Assembly: GCA_963169295.1 (NCBI GenBank)
Contig: CAUJDD010000119.1
Coordinates: forward strand, 1 to 64,000
DNA length: 64,000 nucleotides
Source of the DNA: UBA4416 sp020846025
Lineage (GTDB): Bacteria > Bacteroidota > Bacteroidia > B-17B0 > Aurantibacillaceae
Direction of reading: 5' to 3'
The notes beneath the pieces are model-generated. The model did no database searches. It was not told where the DNA came from and saw only the letters and a program-made list of their open reading frames with translations. Position 1 is the first letter of the stretch. The number at the start of each line of letters is the position of its first letter. Made by a program: the position numbers and the translations under genes. Shown piece after piece: positions 55,420-63,026 of this stretch.

Positions 55420-56193
55420 TTAAATTCCTTTTACTACACCGTCTTTTTGAGAACGGATAAATGTTACGATTTGATTTCTAATGTCATTATTAGGAATCTC
55501 TTGTTCTACTATTTCAAGTGCATTGGTAATATTATGACCACGCACATAAATTAATCGATAAATATCTTCTATTTGATGAATCGTTTCTTTATCATAGCCT
55601 CGACGAGCTAATCCAATTGTATTCACACCAATATATTGAAGTGGTTCGCGAGCTACCCTTATAAATGGTGGCACGCTTTTTCTCACTTGTGAAAAACCAG
55701 CAACAAAACTATGAGCACCAACAGTAATAAATTGTTGCATCCCACACATGCCCTCTACAATAGCATAGTCTTCAATAGTTATATGTCCGGATAAGCCCAC
55801 ATTATTGGCTAAAATAACATGATTACCAATTATACAATCGTGGGCAATATGAACATAAGCCATAATTAAACAATTATCACCTACTTTAGTTGTTTTACGA
55901 TCGGCGGTACCTTTATGAATAGTAACATATTCTCTAATAATGGTATTATTTCCAATCACAGTTGTTACTTTCTCTCCTTTGTATTTTAAATCTTGAGACA
56001 CTATGCCTATGATAGCTCCCGGGAAGATTTGACAATGATTACCTATCGTTGTATCAGGATATATCACTGCATTTGGATGAATGTAAGTATCATCGCCAAT
56101 TACTACGTTGTCATATACTGTAGCAAATGCTTCTATGGTTACATTTTTTCCAATAATGGCCTTAGGGCTAACGTTTGCAAGTGGTGAAATCAT
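55420..56193 (-). CDS. lpxA: UDP-N-acetylglucosamine acyltransferase LpxA
   Basis: This left-handed beta-helix enzyme transfers a hydroxyacyl chain from ACP to UDP-GlcNAc, the first step of lipid A synthesis. Hexapeptide repeats run through residues 1-190. The catalytic His lies in AYVHIAHDCIIGNHV, and the C-terminal helical domain is intact. The length of 257 residues is normal. It lies 13 nt after lpxC/fabZ; the spacer contains a short AT-rich repeat (TATATTATATTATATTA). Confidence 0.95.
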   Translation of the reverse strand: MISPLANVSPKAIIGKNVTIEAFATVYDNVVIGDDTYIHPNAVIYPDTTIGNHCQIFPGAIIGIVSQDLKYKGEKVTTVIGNNTIIREYVTIHKGTADRKTTKVGDNCLIMAYVHIAHDCIIGNHVILANNVGLSGHITIEDYAIVEGMCGMQQFITVGAHSFVAGFSQVRKSVPPFIRVAREPLQYIGVNTIGLARRGYDKETIHQIEDIYRLIYVRGHNITNALEIVEQEIPNNDIRNQIVTFIRSQKDGVVKGI

Positions 56194-56206
56194 ATATTAT
56201 ATTATA

Positions 56207-57637
56207 TTATGCTAATTGTTTTTCAGGATTTTTCACTTCTAATCCTTTTACCTTCGCTATTTGCGCCATCATTTCGGCTTCCATTACAGGTTTTGAATTC
56301 ACATAAGCAATTCCTTTCATGTGGCATATTCCTCTTCTAATTGGCGTTAATAAAACCAAACTAAACACTACCGTATCGCCAGGAATTACTTTTTGTTTAA
56401 ACTTCACTCCATCTATTTTCATGAAATATGTTAAGTAATTTTCAGGATCAGGCACTGTTTTTAAAACTAAAATACCACCACACTGTGCCATCGCTTCAAT
56501 TAATAAAACTCCCGGCATCACTGGTTCATCTGGAAAATGACCTTTAAAAAATTCTTCGTTTAAAGTTACATTCTTAACACCTATAACATGTTCTTGTGAA
56601 AGTTCCATAATTTTATCTACCAACAACATAGGCTGACGGTGTGGTAAAATTTTCATTATGTCATTAATATTAAGTAAAGGTGGCTGACTTAAATCTATTT
56701 TCAAAAAGTCTTTTTCAATTTTTTGTTTTTTAATTAAAGCTTTAATCTTTTTCGCAAAATCCACATTACCAGCATGACCAGGGCGAGCTGCTAATACATG
56801 AATTTTCATTGGTTTACCAACTAAAGCTAAATCGCCAACAATATCAAGTAATTTATGGCGGGCAGGTTCGTTAAAGAAACGAAGTTTAGTGTTGTTTAAC
56901 ACCCCACGCCCTTTTACTTCCACATCTGGTTTATTAAATACTTTACGTAAATGATTTAATTTTTCAACGGGCAATTCACTATCTACAAGCACAATGGCGT
57001 TATCCATATCGCCACCTTTAATAAGATTATGTGCTAATAAGGCTTCGAGTTCTCTTAAGAAAACAAATGTACGACAAGGTGCAATTTCTTTTTTAAACTC
57101 TCCAGTGTGGTACATAGAAGCGTGTTGTGTACCTAACACTTCACTACCATAATCTACCATAACAGTGATGCGAAATTCATCCTGTGGTACCGCCAACATT
57201 TCTACTTTCTTAACAGGATCTTCGTAGGTAAGATTTTCTGTTAACTCAAAATAATCTCTTTCTGCTTCTTGCTCAATAATACCGGCTTGTTCTAATACTT
57301 CAATAAAAGCTAAAGAACTTCCATCCATAATTGGCATTTCTGGTCCAGTAACTTGTATTAAACAATTGTCGATACCTAATCCAACTAATGCAGCTAATAC
57401 ATGCTCGGTAGTATGAACACGTGCTCCATTTTTTTCAAGAGTTGTTCCTCTTGAGGTATCTACTACTAAGTCACAATCAGCCTCAATAATTGGCTGGCCA
57501 TCTAAATCCATTCGTTGAAATTTATACCAATGATTTTCAGGGGCTGGATTAAAAGTTAAAGTTACTGGCGCACCAGTGTGTAATCCTTTTCCAGAAACCG
57601 AAACTGCTTTTTGAATTGTTCTCTGCTTATCTGCCAT
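56207..57637 (-). CDS. lpxC/fabZ: LpxC-FabZ fusion (UDP-3-O-acyl-GlcNAc deacetylase / hydroxyacyl-ACP dehydratase)
   Basis: Residues about 1-310 form LpxC, the committed deacetylase of lipid A synthesis, with E78 and H79 in TTEHVLAAL and the zinc motif HKLLDIVGD. Residues about 320-476 form FabZ, a hot-dog dehydratase of fatty-acid elongation, with ILPHRQPMLLVDKI and the catalytic GHFPDEPVMPG and LIEAMAQCGG. Fusion of the two is a known trait of Bacteroidota and related phyla and couples lipid A to fatty-acid synthesis. It sits between lpxD and lpxA in one operon. Confidence 0.96.
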   Translation of the reverse strand: MADKQRTIQKAVSVSGKGLHTGAPVTLTFNPAPENHWYKFQRMDLDGQPIIEADCDLVVDTSRGTTLEKNGARVHTTEHVLAALVGLGIDNCLIQVTGPEMPIMDGSSLAFIEVLEQAGIIEQEAERDYFELTENLTYEDPVKKVEMLAVPQDEFRITVMVDYGSEVLGTQHASMYHTGEFKKEIAPCRTFVFLRELEALLAHNLIKGGDMDNAIVLVDSELPVEKLNHLRKVFNKPDVEVKGRGVLNNTKLRFFNEPARHKLLDIVGDLALVGKPMKIHVLAARPGHAGNVDFAKKIKALIKKQKIEKDFLKIDLSQPPLLNINDIMKILPHRQPMLLVDKIMELSQEHVIGVKNVTLNEEFFKGHFPDEPVMPGVLLIEAMAQCGGILVLKTVPDPENYLTYFMKIDGVKFKQKVIPGDTVVFSLVLLTPIRRGICHMKGIAYVNSKPVMEAEMMAQIAKVKGLEVKNPEKQLA

Positions 57638-57668
57638 GTGATGTTTGTTGTCTTTATAAAAAATTATT

Positions 57669-58700
57669 TTAAGAATTTAATTTTTTCTCAATATCCTTGA
57701 GTCTATCATTTAATTTAGGTAAATTTCTAAATAACACGTAACTTCTTCTAAAATCGCCTAATGGGAATGATGGTGAACCTTGCACTATCTCATTTTCTTT
57801 TTCAATAGATGCGCCTACACCCGCTTGCCCAGCAATTTTTACACCATCGGCAATTTTTATATGCCCTACCACACCAACTTGAGCAGCAATCATACAATTT
57901 TTTCCAACCTTAGTAGAGCCCGCAACTCCTGATAAACCAGCTATTACGGTGTTTTCGCCAATTTCTACATTATGTGCAATTTGAACTAGGTTATCTAATT
58001 TCACCCCTTTACGAAGGGTAGTAGAACCAAGTGTTGCTCTATCAATAGAACAATTAGAACCTATTTCAATATTATCTTCAATAACTACATTACCTATTTG
58101 AGGTACTTTTGCAAATTCTTTTCCATCTTGAGGTGCAAAACCAAAACCATCGCTACCTATTACTGTATTGGAATGTACTACTACATTATTTCCAATCTTA
58201 CACTCGTGATAGACTTTTACACCAGAAAACAAGGTTGTATCATCGCCAATTACACAATTATCGCCAATATAAACATGTGGATAAATTTTAGTGTTATTGC
58301 CAATTTTTACATTTAGGCCAATGTAAGCAAACGCTCCAACATAACAATCTGTACCAAGCTTAGCGCTTTCACTTATAAACGAAGGTTGCTCAATACCCGA
58401 TTTAGAACCTTTAAACTCATTATACATGGCTAAAAGTTGTGCAAAACTAGCATACGAATCTTCTACCCGAATAAGCGTACAGCTTGATTTTATTGGTTTT
58501 TCAAGTTTCAGCGATTTGTTTACTATTACAATACTAGCATTTGTATCGTATATGTAGTTGGTGTATTTTGGATTTGCTAAAAACGACAAAGTACCTGGTA
58601 CTCCTTCTTCGATTTTTGAGAGATTAGATACCTTTACATTTTCGTCTCCTTCTACGGTTCCTTGTAATAAGTTGGCTATTTGAGCAGCTGAAAATTCCAT
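57669..58700 (-). CDS. lpxD: UDP-3-O-acylglucosamine N-acyltransferase LpxD
   Basis: This 343-residue enzyme adds the third acyl chain in lipid A synthesis. An N-terminal uridine-binding domain (about 1-105) is followed by hexapeptide repeats (about 110-320), including GSDGFGFAP, IDRATLG and QIAHNVEIGENTVIAG with the catalytic His. It is the first gene of the lpxD, lpxC/fabZ, lpxA, trpS run. A -7 box ends 4 nt before its ATG, so it may be transcribed separately from trmH, which ends 33 nt upstream. Confidence 0.95.
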   Translation of the reverse strand: MEFSAAQIANLLQGTVEGDENVKVSNLSKIEEGVPGTLSFLANPKYTNYIYDTNASIVIVNKSLKLEKPIKSSCTLIRVEDSYASFAQLLAMYNEFKGSKSGIEQPSFISESAKLGTDCYVGAFAYIGLNVKIGNNTKIYPHVYIGDNCVIGDDTTLFSGVKVYHECKIGNNVVVHSNTVIGSDGFGFAPQDGKEFAKVPQIGNVVIEDNIEIGSNCSIDRATLGSTTLRKGVKLDNLVQIAHNVEIGENTVIAGLSGVAGSTKVGKNCMIAAQVGVVGHIKIADGVKIAGQAGVGASIEKENEIVQGSPSFPLGDFRRSYVLFRNLPKLNDRLKDIEKKLNS

Positions 58701-58704
58701 TACT

Positions 58705-58712
58705 CAAATATA
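58705..58712 (-). promoter_or_regulatory. -7 promoter box (TATATTTG) of lpxD
   Basis: On the minus strand this box ends 4 nt before the lpxD ATG, so transcription would begin at or very near the start codon. Confidence 0.55.
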
Positions 58713-58733
58713 CAGATTTTTTATATATCCGAT

Positions 58734-59432
58734 TTATTTTATTGGATTTTCGGAATATTTTAAGTCAAATTCTTTAATCACTAAATCGTGTTTTTTGATG
58801 GAGGCTTTTAACCATTCGATATAAATATCTTTTTTTTCTGCTTCTGTTAAGCCAAAAGATATGTCTGAATTTTCGAGCTTATTTCTTAATTCATACATGC
58901 ACAAAGCCGCACACACACTAATGTTAAAGCTTTCGGTAAATCCAAACATTGGTAATGTAACAAATTCATCGGCTACATCTTCAACATCTTTTGTAATACC
59001 TGTCAGTTCAGTTCCAAATACTAATGCAATAGGTTTTTCTAAAGTTAATTGGTTTAATGAAATGCTATTTTTATGCAATGAGGTAGCAACTATTTTATAC
59101 CCTTTGGCTTTTAAATCTTGTAAACATTGCTTAGTATTATTTTCTTTATTTTGATAACGATTAATGCTAAGCCACTGTGTAGAACCCATTGAAACATCTT
59201 CGCTTACTTTATATTTATTTCTATTTTCAATAAAATTTACGGTTTGTATGCCAAATATATCGGCACTTCTTAAAACAGCACTAAAATTATGGCTTTGATA
59301 AACATCTTCTAGAACAATAGTAATGTGGTTGGTTCTTTTATCAAGCACTTCTTTTAATCTTCCTATACGTCGTTCACTAACAAAACCTTCAAGATATTCT
59401 GTTAGCTTTTCCTTATAAAGTTCATTTTTCAT
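58734..59432 (-). CDS. trmH: SPOUT RNA 2'-O-methyltransferase, TrmH-like
   Basis: The three SPOUT motifs are present: NFSAVLRSADIFGI, IALVFGTELTGI and MFGFTESFNISVCAALCMYEL. A knotted SAM-binding fold and methylation of a tRNA or rRNA ribose are expected. The length of 232 residues fits TrmH, which modifies G18 of tRNA. Other SpoU-family rRNA methyltransferases are possible, but the N-terminus fits TrmH best. It is divergent from the pseudouridine synthase gene; both gene starts have TAnnTTTG boxes. Confidence 0.87.
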   Translation of the reverse strand: MKNELYKEKLTEYLEGFVSERRIGRLKEVLDKRTNHITIVLEDVYQSHNFSAVLRSADIFGIQTVNFIENRNKYKVSEDVSMGSTQWLSINRYQNKENNTKQCLQDLKAKGYKIVATSLHKNSISLNQLTLEKPIALVFGTELTGITKDVEDVADEFVTLPMFGFTESFNISVCAALCMYELRNKLENSDISFGLTEAEKKDIYIEWLKASIKKHDLVIKEFDLKYSENPIK

Positions 59433-59436
59433 TGCT

Positions 59437-59444
59437 CAAAGTTA
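59437..59444 (-). promoter_or_regulatory. -7 promoter box (TAACTTTG) of trmH
   Basis: This box ends 4 nt before the trmH ATG on the minus strand, with the same spacing as at lpxD. Confidence 0.55.
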
Positions 59445-59498
59445 GAATTTATTACGAGTTGGTATTATAATTTAAAACTGCAATCACTAAATAAATCG

Positions 59499-59506
59499 TA
59501 CATTTG
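59499..59506 (+). promoter_or_regulatory. -7 promoter box (TACATTTG) of the pseudouridine synthase gene
   Basis: This TAnnTTTG box ends 15 nt before the ATG at 59522. It overlaps a TTG at 59504 that would otherwise extend the reading frame, and so decides in favour of the ATG. Confidence 0.55.
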
Positions 59507-59521
59507 ACGAAAATATATACC

Positions 59522-60748
59522 ATGAGTAGAGATAGCAAAGGACCTAGAAAATCATTTTCAAAAGGAAGTACATCAAACTTTAATAGAAAAAAAACGGGTT
59601 CAAATTCTGAAAGACCAATACGTGCTTTTAAATCAGAAGGCGCGCCTTATAAAAAACGTGAGGATGATGATCGACCTAAAAGAAAATTTAGCAATGATGA
59701 TTCTAAACCATTTGTGAAACGTGCTGATGGTAAATATGAAAGCCGTTCTCCTAAAAAATCATTTGGAGATAGGGAAAAACGCCCATTTAAAAAAGACGGA
59801 GATTTTGAAAAACCACGCAGAAATTATAGAGACGACGATTCTAAAAAATCATTTGGAGATAGAGAAAAACGTCCATTTAAAAAAGACGTAGATTTTGAAA
59901 AACCACGCAGAAATTTTAGGGAAGGTGGAGAGCGTTTCTTTCAAAAAGGCTATTCTAAACCATCATACAAGCCTATTAAAGAAGAAAAAGTAAAGAAACA
60001 AGGGCCAAAACGCACATCCGACCAACAAAATGTAAGTGAAGATGCGGTACGTTTAAATAGATATATTGCCAATGCAGGTATATGTTCAAGGCGTGAAGCA
60101 GACGTATTAATTGCTACCGGCGTTGTAACCGTAAATGGGAAAATAATTACAGAAATGGGTTATAAAGTGAATCCTACTGATATAGTTACTTATGGCGGAG
60201 TGCCTATTAAAAATGAAACCAAAAAATATTTATTATTAAATAAGCCTAAGGATTATATTACAACTATGGATGATCCAGAATCTCGTAAAACAGTGATGGA
60301 TTTAGTTCGTAAGGCTTGTAAAGAACGTTTATATCCTGTTGGGCGATTAGATAGAAATACCACTGGCGTTTTATTATTTACCAATGACGGTGATTTAACC
60401 GCTAAACTAACGCATCCTAAATTTGAAGTTAGAAAAGTATATCATGTAACACTTGATAAGAAACTGACGAGCGAAGATTATAAAATGCTGAATGAAGGTT
60501 TTGAACTTGCTGATGGTTTTATTAAACCTGATGCTGCTGAATTTGTTGGAACTGGTAAAACCGAGTTAGGTATTGAAATTCATAGTGGTAAAAATCGTAT
60601 TGTTAGACGTATGTTTGAACACTTAGGATACGAAGTTATAAAGTTAGATAGGGTAGCATTTGGTGGATTAACCAAAAAAGATTTACCTAAAGGGAAATTC
60701 AGATTTTTAACCGATAAAGAAATTTCGTTTTTGAAAATGTTGGGATAA
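59522..60748 (+). CDS. rluB: RsuA/RluB-family pseudouridine synthase with charged N-terminal extension
   Basis: The C-terminal half (from about residue 170) has an S4 domain (VRLNRYIANAGICSRREADVLI) and a catalytic domain with the Asp in VGRLDRNTTGVLLF. It makes pseudouridine in rRNA. The N-terminal half (about 1-165) is a low-complexity stretch of Lys, Arg, Asp, Ser and Phe, with a 30-residue unit beginning KKSFGDREKRPFKKD repeated twice. Such extensions are common in Bacteroidota RluB and probably bind RNA. I chose ATG 59522 because the upstream TTG (59504) falls inside the promoter box. RsuA or RluE are alternative assignments. Confidence 0.88.
   Translation: MSRDSKGPRKSFSKGSTSNFNRKKTGSNSERPIRAFKSEGAPYKKREDDDRPKRKFSNDDSKPFVKRADGKYESRSPKKSFGDREKRPFKKDGDFEKPRRNYRDDDSKKSFGDREKRPFKKDVDFEKPRRNFREGGERFFQKGYSKPSYKPIKEEKVKKQGPKRTSDQQNVSEDAVRLNRYIANAGICSRREADVLIATGVVTVNGKIITEMGYKVNPTDIVTYGGVPIKNETKKYLLLNKPKDYITTMDDPESRKTVMDLVRKACKERLYPVGRLDRNTTGVLLFTNDGDLTAKLTHPKFEVRKVYHVTLDKKLTSEDYKMLNEGFELADGFIKPDAAEFVGTGKTELGIEIHSGKNRIVRRMFEHLGYEVIKLDRVAFGGLTKKDLPKGKFRFLTDKEISFLKMLG
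59751..59930 (+). repeat. 90-bp tandem repeat in the pseudouridine synthase gene
   Basis: Two adjacent units of 90 bp (59751-59840 and 59841-59930) are nearly identical, each starting CTAAAAAATCATTTGGAGAT. They encode 30 residues each and keep the frame. The repeat lies in the disordered N-terminal extension and is prone to copy-number change. Confidence 0.75.
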
Positions 60749-60751
60749 ACC

Positions 60752-61114
60752 ATGAATAAAATTTATTACCTCTCAACCTGTGATACTTGTAAACGCATAA
60801 TTGCAGAGCTAAATTTAAAAGAGCTAGGTTTTATTTTTCAAGATATTAAAACAGAAAAAATAACTCCAGTACAACTTGATGAAATGAAAGAGGTTGTTGG
60901 TAGTTATGAAGCTCTGTTTAGTAAAATAGCCCGTAAATACAAGGAATTGAACTTAGCTGAGAAAACGCTTACTGAAATCGATTTTAAAAATTATATACTT
61001 GAAGAATATACATTTTTAAAGCGCCCTGTAATATTCATTGGTAAAAGCGTATTGGTTGGTAATGCAAAATCAACCATTAGTGAGGCTAAAAAATTACTAA
61101 ATCACACTAAATAG
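60752..61114 (+). CDS. ArsC/YffB-like thioredoxin-fold protein
   Basis: This 120-residue protein has a CxxC (STCDTC; C10, C13) at the N-terminal redox site and KRPVIFIGKSVLVG near the C-terminus, as in the ArsC/Spx family. It may be a reductase or a Spx-like regulator. No ars operon genes are nearby, so arsenate reduction is not supported by context. It starts 3 nt after the pseudouridine synthase gene. Confidence 0.82.
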   Translation: MNKIYYLSTCDTCKRIIAELNLKELGFIFQDIKTEKITPVQLDEMKEVVGSYEALFSKIARKYKELNLAEKTLTEIDFKNYILEEYTFLKRPVIFIGKSVLVGNAKSTISEAKKLLNHTK

Positions 61115-61155
61115 TTTTTATCTTCGTTTTATTAAAAAATTAAATTAATTGTTCC

Positions 61156-62283
61156 TTGGCAGTTTCTATTAATATTGTTTGTTTAGATGTACCCTACCCG
61201 GCAAATTATGGTGGTGCTATAAACATGTTTCATAAAATAAGGTGTTTGCATCAACAGGGTGTTGAGATTTATTTACATTGTTATACTTATGGCACAAGAC
61301 GTCCGCAGCAAGAGCTTGAAAAATATTGTAGGAAAGTAAACTATTATCAACGAAAAACAGGTTTAGCATCCTTTTTTTCTATTTTACCTTACAATGTTAA
61401 ATCAAGAAAGTCTAAGGAACTTAAAAAGAACTTACAAAAAAATAATTACCCAATTTTATTTGATGCCTTGCATACGTGTTACTACATAAATGACAAGGAA
61501 TTTTCGGGTCGGTTAAAATTATTTAGAGAGTCAAATATTGAACATAACTATTTTTATCACCTAGCTAAAAACGAAAATCAATTTCTTAAAAAGTTGTATT
61601 TATACACCGAGGCGTTCAAATTAAAATTGTTTGAAAAATACTTATCAGCTGCCGATGCGATGCTTGTAGTTTCTACAGAAGACGAACAGTATTTTAAAAA
61701 ACAATTTCCAAACAATAAAGTATATTATCTACCATCGTTCCACCAAAATGATGAATTAGGTATTCGTGTAGGTAAATCGGATTATTGTTTATATCATGGT
61801 AATTTAAGTGTTTCAGAAAACTATCAAGCGGCTAGTTGGTTAATTGAACATGTATTTAGTAAAATAAATCATCCTGTAATTATTGCAGGATTGAATCCTC
61901 CTCGTTTTTTAGTAGAAAAAATCGCCCGATATCCTCATATTCAATTAAAGGAAAACTGTAGCGAACAAGAAATGAATGAATTGATAGAAAATGCCCAGAT
62001 ACACTGTTTATACACTCCGCAAGCCACCGGATTAAAACTAAAATTATTAAATGTTTTATTTAAAGGTCGTTTTGTAATTGCCAATGACTTTATGGTTCAT
62101 GGTACAGAGTTATCAATGGCAATTACTATTGCTAATCAACCTGATGATTATATTTATAAAATTAAGCAACATTTTACCGAAACGTTTGATGAACAACTAT
62201 TACAAATTAGAAAAGATTATTTAAAAAAATATTGTAACCAGCATCAGGTAAATTCTTTAATTGAAATCATAACAACTCTGTAA
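61156..62283 (+). CDS. Glycosyltransferase, GT4/GT-B-like
   Basis: This 375-residue protein has an N-terminal GT-B-like start (VCLDVPYPANYGGAIN, a glycine-rich donor loop). Its C-terminal half contains LYHGNLSVSENYQAASWLIE, PVIIAGLNPP, NAQIHCLYTPQATGLKLKLLNVLFKGR and FVIANDFMV, as in family 4-like transferases. It probably adds a sugar to a surface polysaccharide or lipid; the acceptor is unknown. No ATG precedes the first motif, and the only conventional start is TTG at 61156 (an in-frame stop lies at 61141). It lies downstream of the ArsC-like gene after 41 bp. Confidence 0.78.
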   Translation: MAVSINIVCLDVPYPANYGGAINMFHKIRCLHQQGVEIYLHCYTYGTRRPQQELEKYCRKVNYYQRKTGLASFFSILPYNVKSRKSKELKKNLQKNNYPILFDALHTCYYINDKEFSGRLKLFRESNIEHNYFYHLAKNENQFLKKLYLYTEAFKLKLFEKYLSAADAMLVVSTEDEQYFKKQFPNNKVYYLPSFHQNDELGIRVGKSDYCLYHGNLSVSENYQAASWLIEHVFSKINHPVIIAGLNPPRFLVEKIARYPHIQLKENCSEQEMNELIENAQIHCLYTPQATGLKLKLLNVLFKGRFVIANDFMVHGTELSMAITIANQPDDYIYKIKQHFTETFDEQLLQIRKDYLKKYCNQHQVNSLIEIITTL

Positions 62284-62388
62284 AACAGCAGTTACATACA
62301 GTCAAAATAAAATCTTTAAAAGAAATCTACTTATTGAAAGAGACGAGGTTGTATATAAAGAATTACAAAATTTAAAAAAATAACAAAT

Positions 62389-62928
62389 GTGAAAATAGTA
62401 ATAGAAACAAATCGGCTAATTTTAAGAGAACTAGAATATACAGACGAAATGGATTTATTTGAAATGGACTCTGACCCAGATGTACATTTATATATTGAAA
62501 ATAATCCTGTAAATTCAATTAACGAAATAACAAAAGTTATTGAAATGCTTAAAGAACAATACAAAGAAAATGGAATTGCTCGTTGGGCTGTAGTTAATAA
62601 ATCAACAAATGAATGTATAGGATGGGCAGGACTTAAATACTTTAAACAACCCTTAAACAATCATAATAATTTCTATGAACTTGGTTATAGATTTAAGAAA
62701 AAACATTGGGGAAAAGGTTATGCAACCGAATCTTCTAATGCGATTTTAGAATATGGTTTCAGAAATTTAAACATAGAATCAATTTTCGCTATAACAGACC
62801 CAAGAAATGTAAATTCAAAGAAAGTGTTAGCAAAGTTAGGTTTTGAATACAAAGTAACTTTTGATTACGAAGGTGACAAAACAGACTGGTTTGAATTAAA
62901 AAAAACGTCTTGGAAAAACAAAAAATAA
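62389..62928 (+). CDS. GNAT family N-acetyltransferase (RimJ/RimL-like)
   Basis: This 179-residue protein opens ETNRLILRELEYTDEMDLFEM, as in the Acetyltransf_3 group. The acetyl-CoA-binding stretch is KKHWGKGYATESSNAILEYGF, followed by ITDPRNVNSKKVLAKLGFEY. Such enzymes acetylate amino groups of proteins, antibiotics or small molecules; the target is unknown. It starts at GTG 62389; no in-frame ATG is near. It is an isolated gene with spacers of about 100 bp on both sides. Confidence 0.85.
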   Translation: MKIVIETNRLILRELEYTDEMDLFEMDSDPDVHLYIENNPVNSINEITKVIEMLKEQYKENGIARWAVVNKSTNECIGWAGLKYFKQPLNNHNNFYELGYRFKKKHWGKGYATESSNAILEYGFRNLNIESIFAITDPRNVNSKKVLAKLGFEYKVTFDYEGDKTDWFELKKTSWKNKK

Positions 62929-63026
62929 AGCGTGAAATTTGAAATAGTATTCCAATAGTTTCATTATAAATAACAAACTTTATATAAGTTAGTTAGTTAT
63001 TTTTATATCGAAGATGAGAGATTAAT

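Noticed and set aside
59504..59521. TTG start extending the pseudouridine synthase
   Set aside because: The TTG is part of the TACATTTG promoter box; an ATG follows at 59522.
60752..61114. Arsenate resistance gene arsC
   Set aside because: The fold and CxxC fit the ArsC/Spx family, but there is no arsB, arsR or other arsenic gene nearby, so the specific function is not supported.
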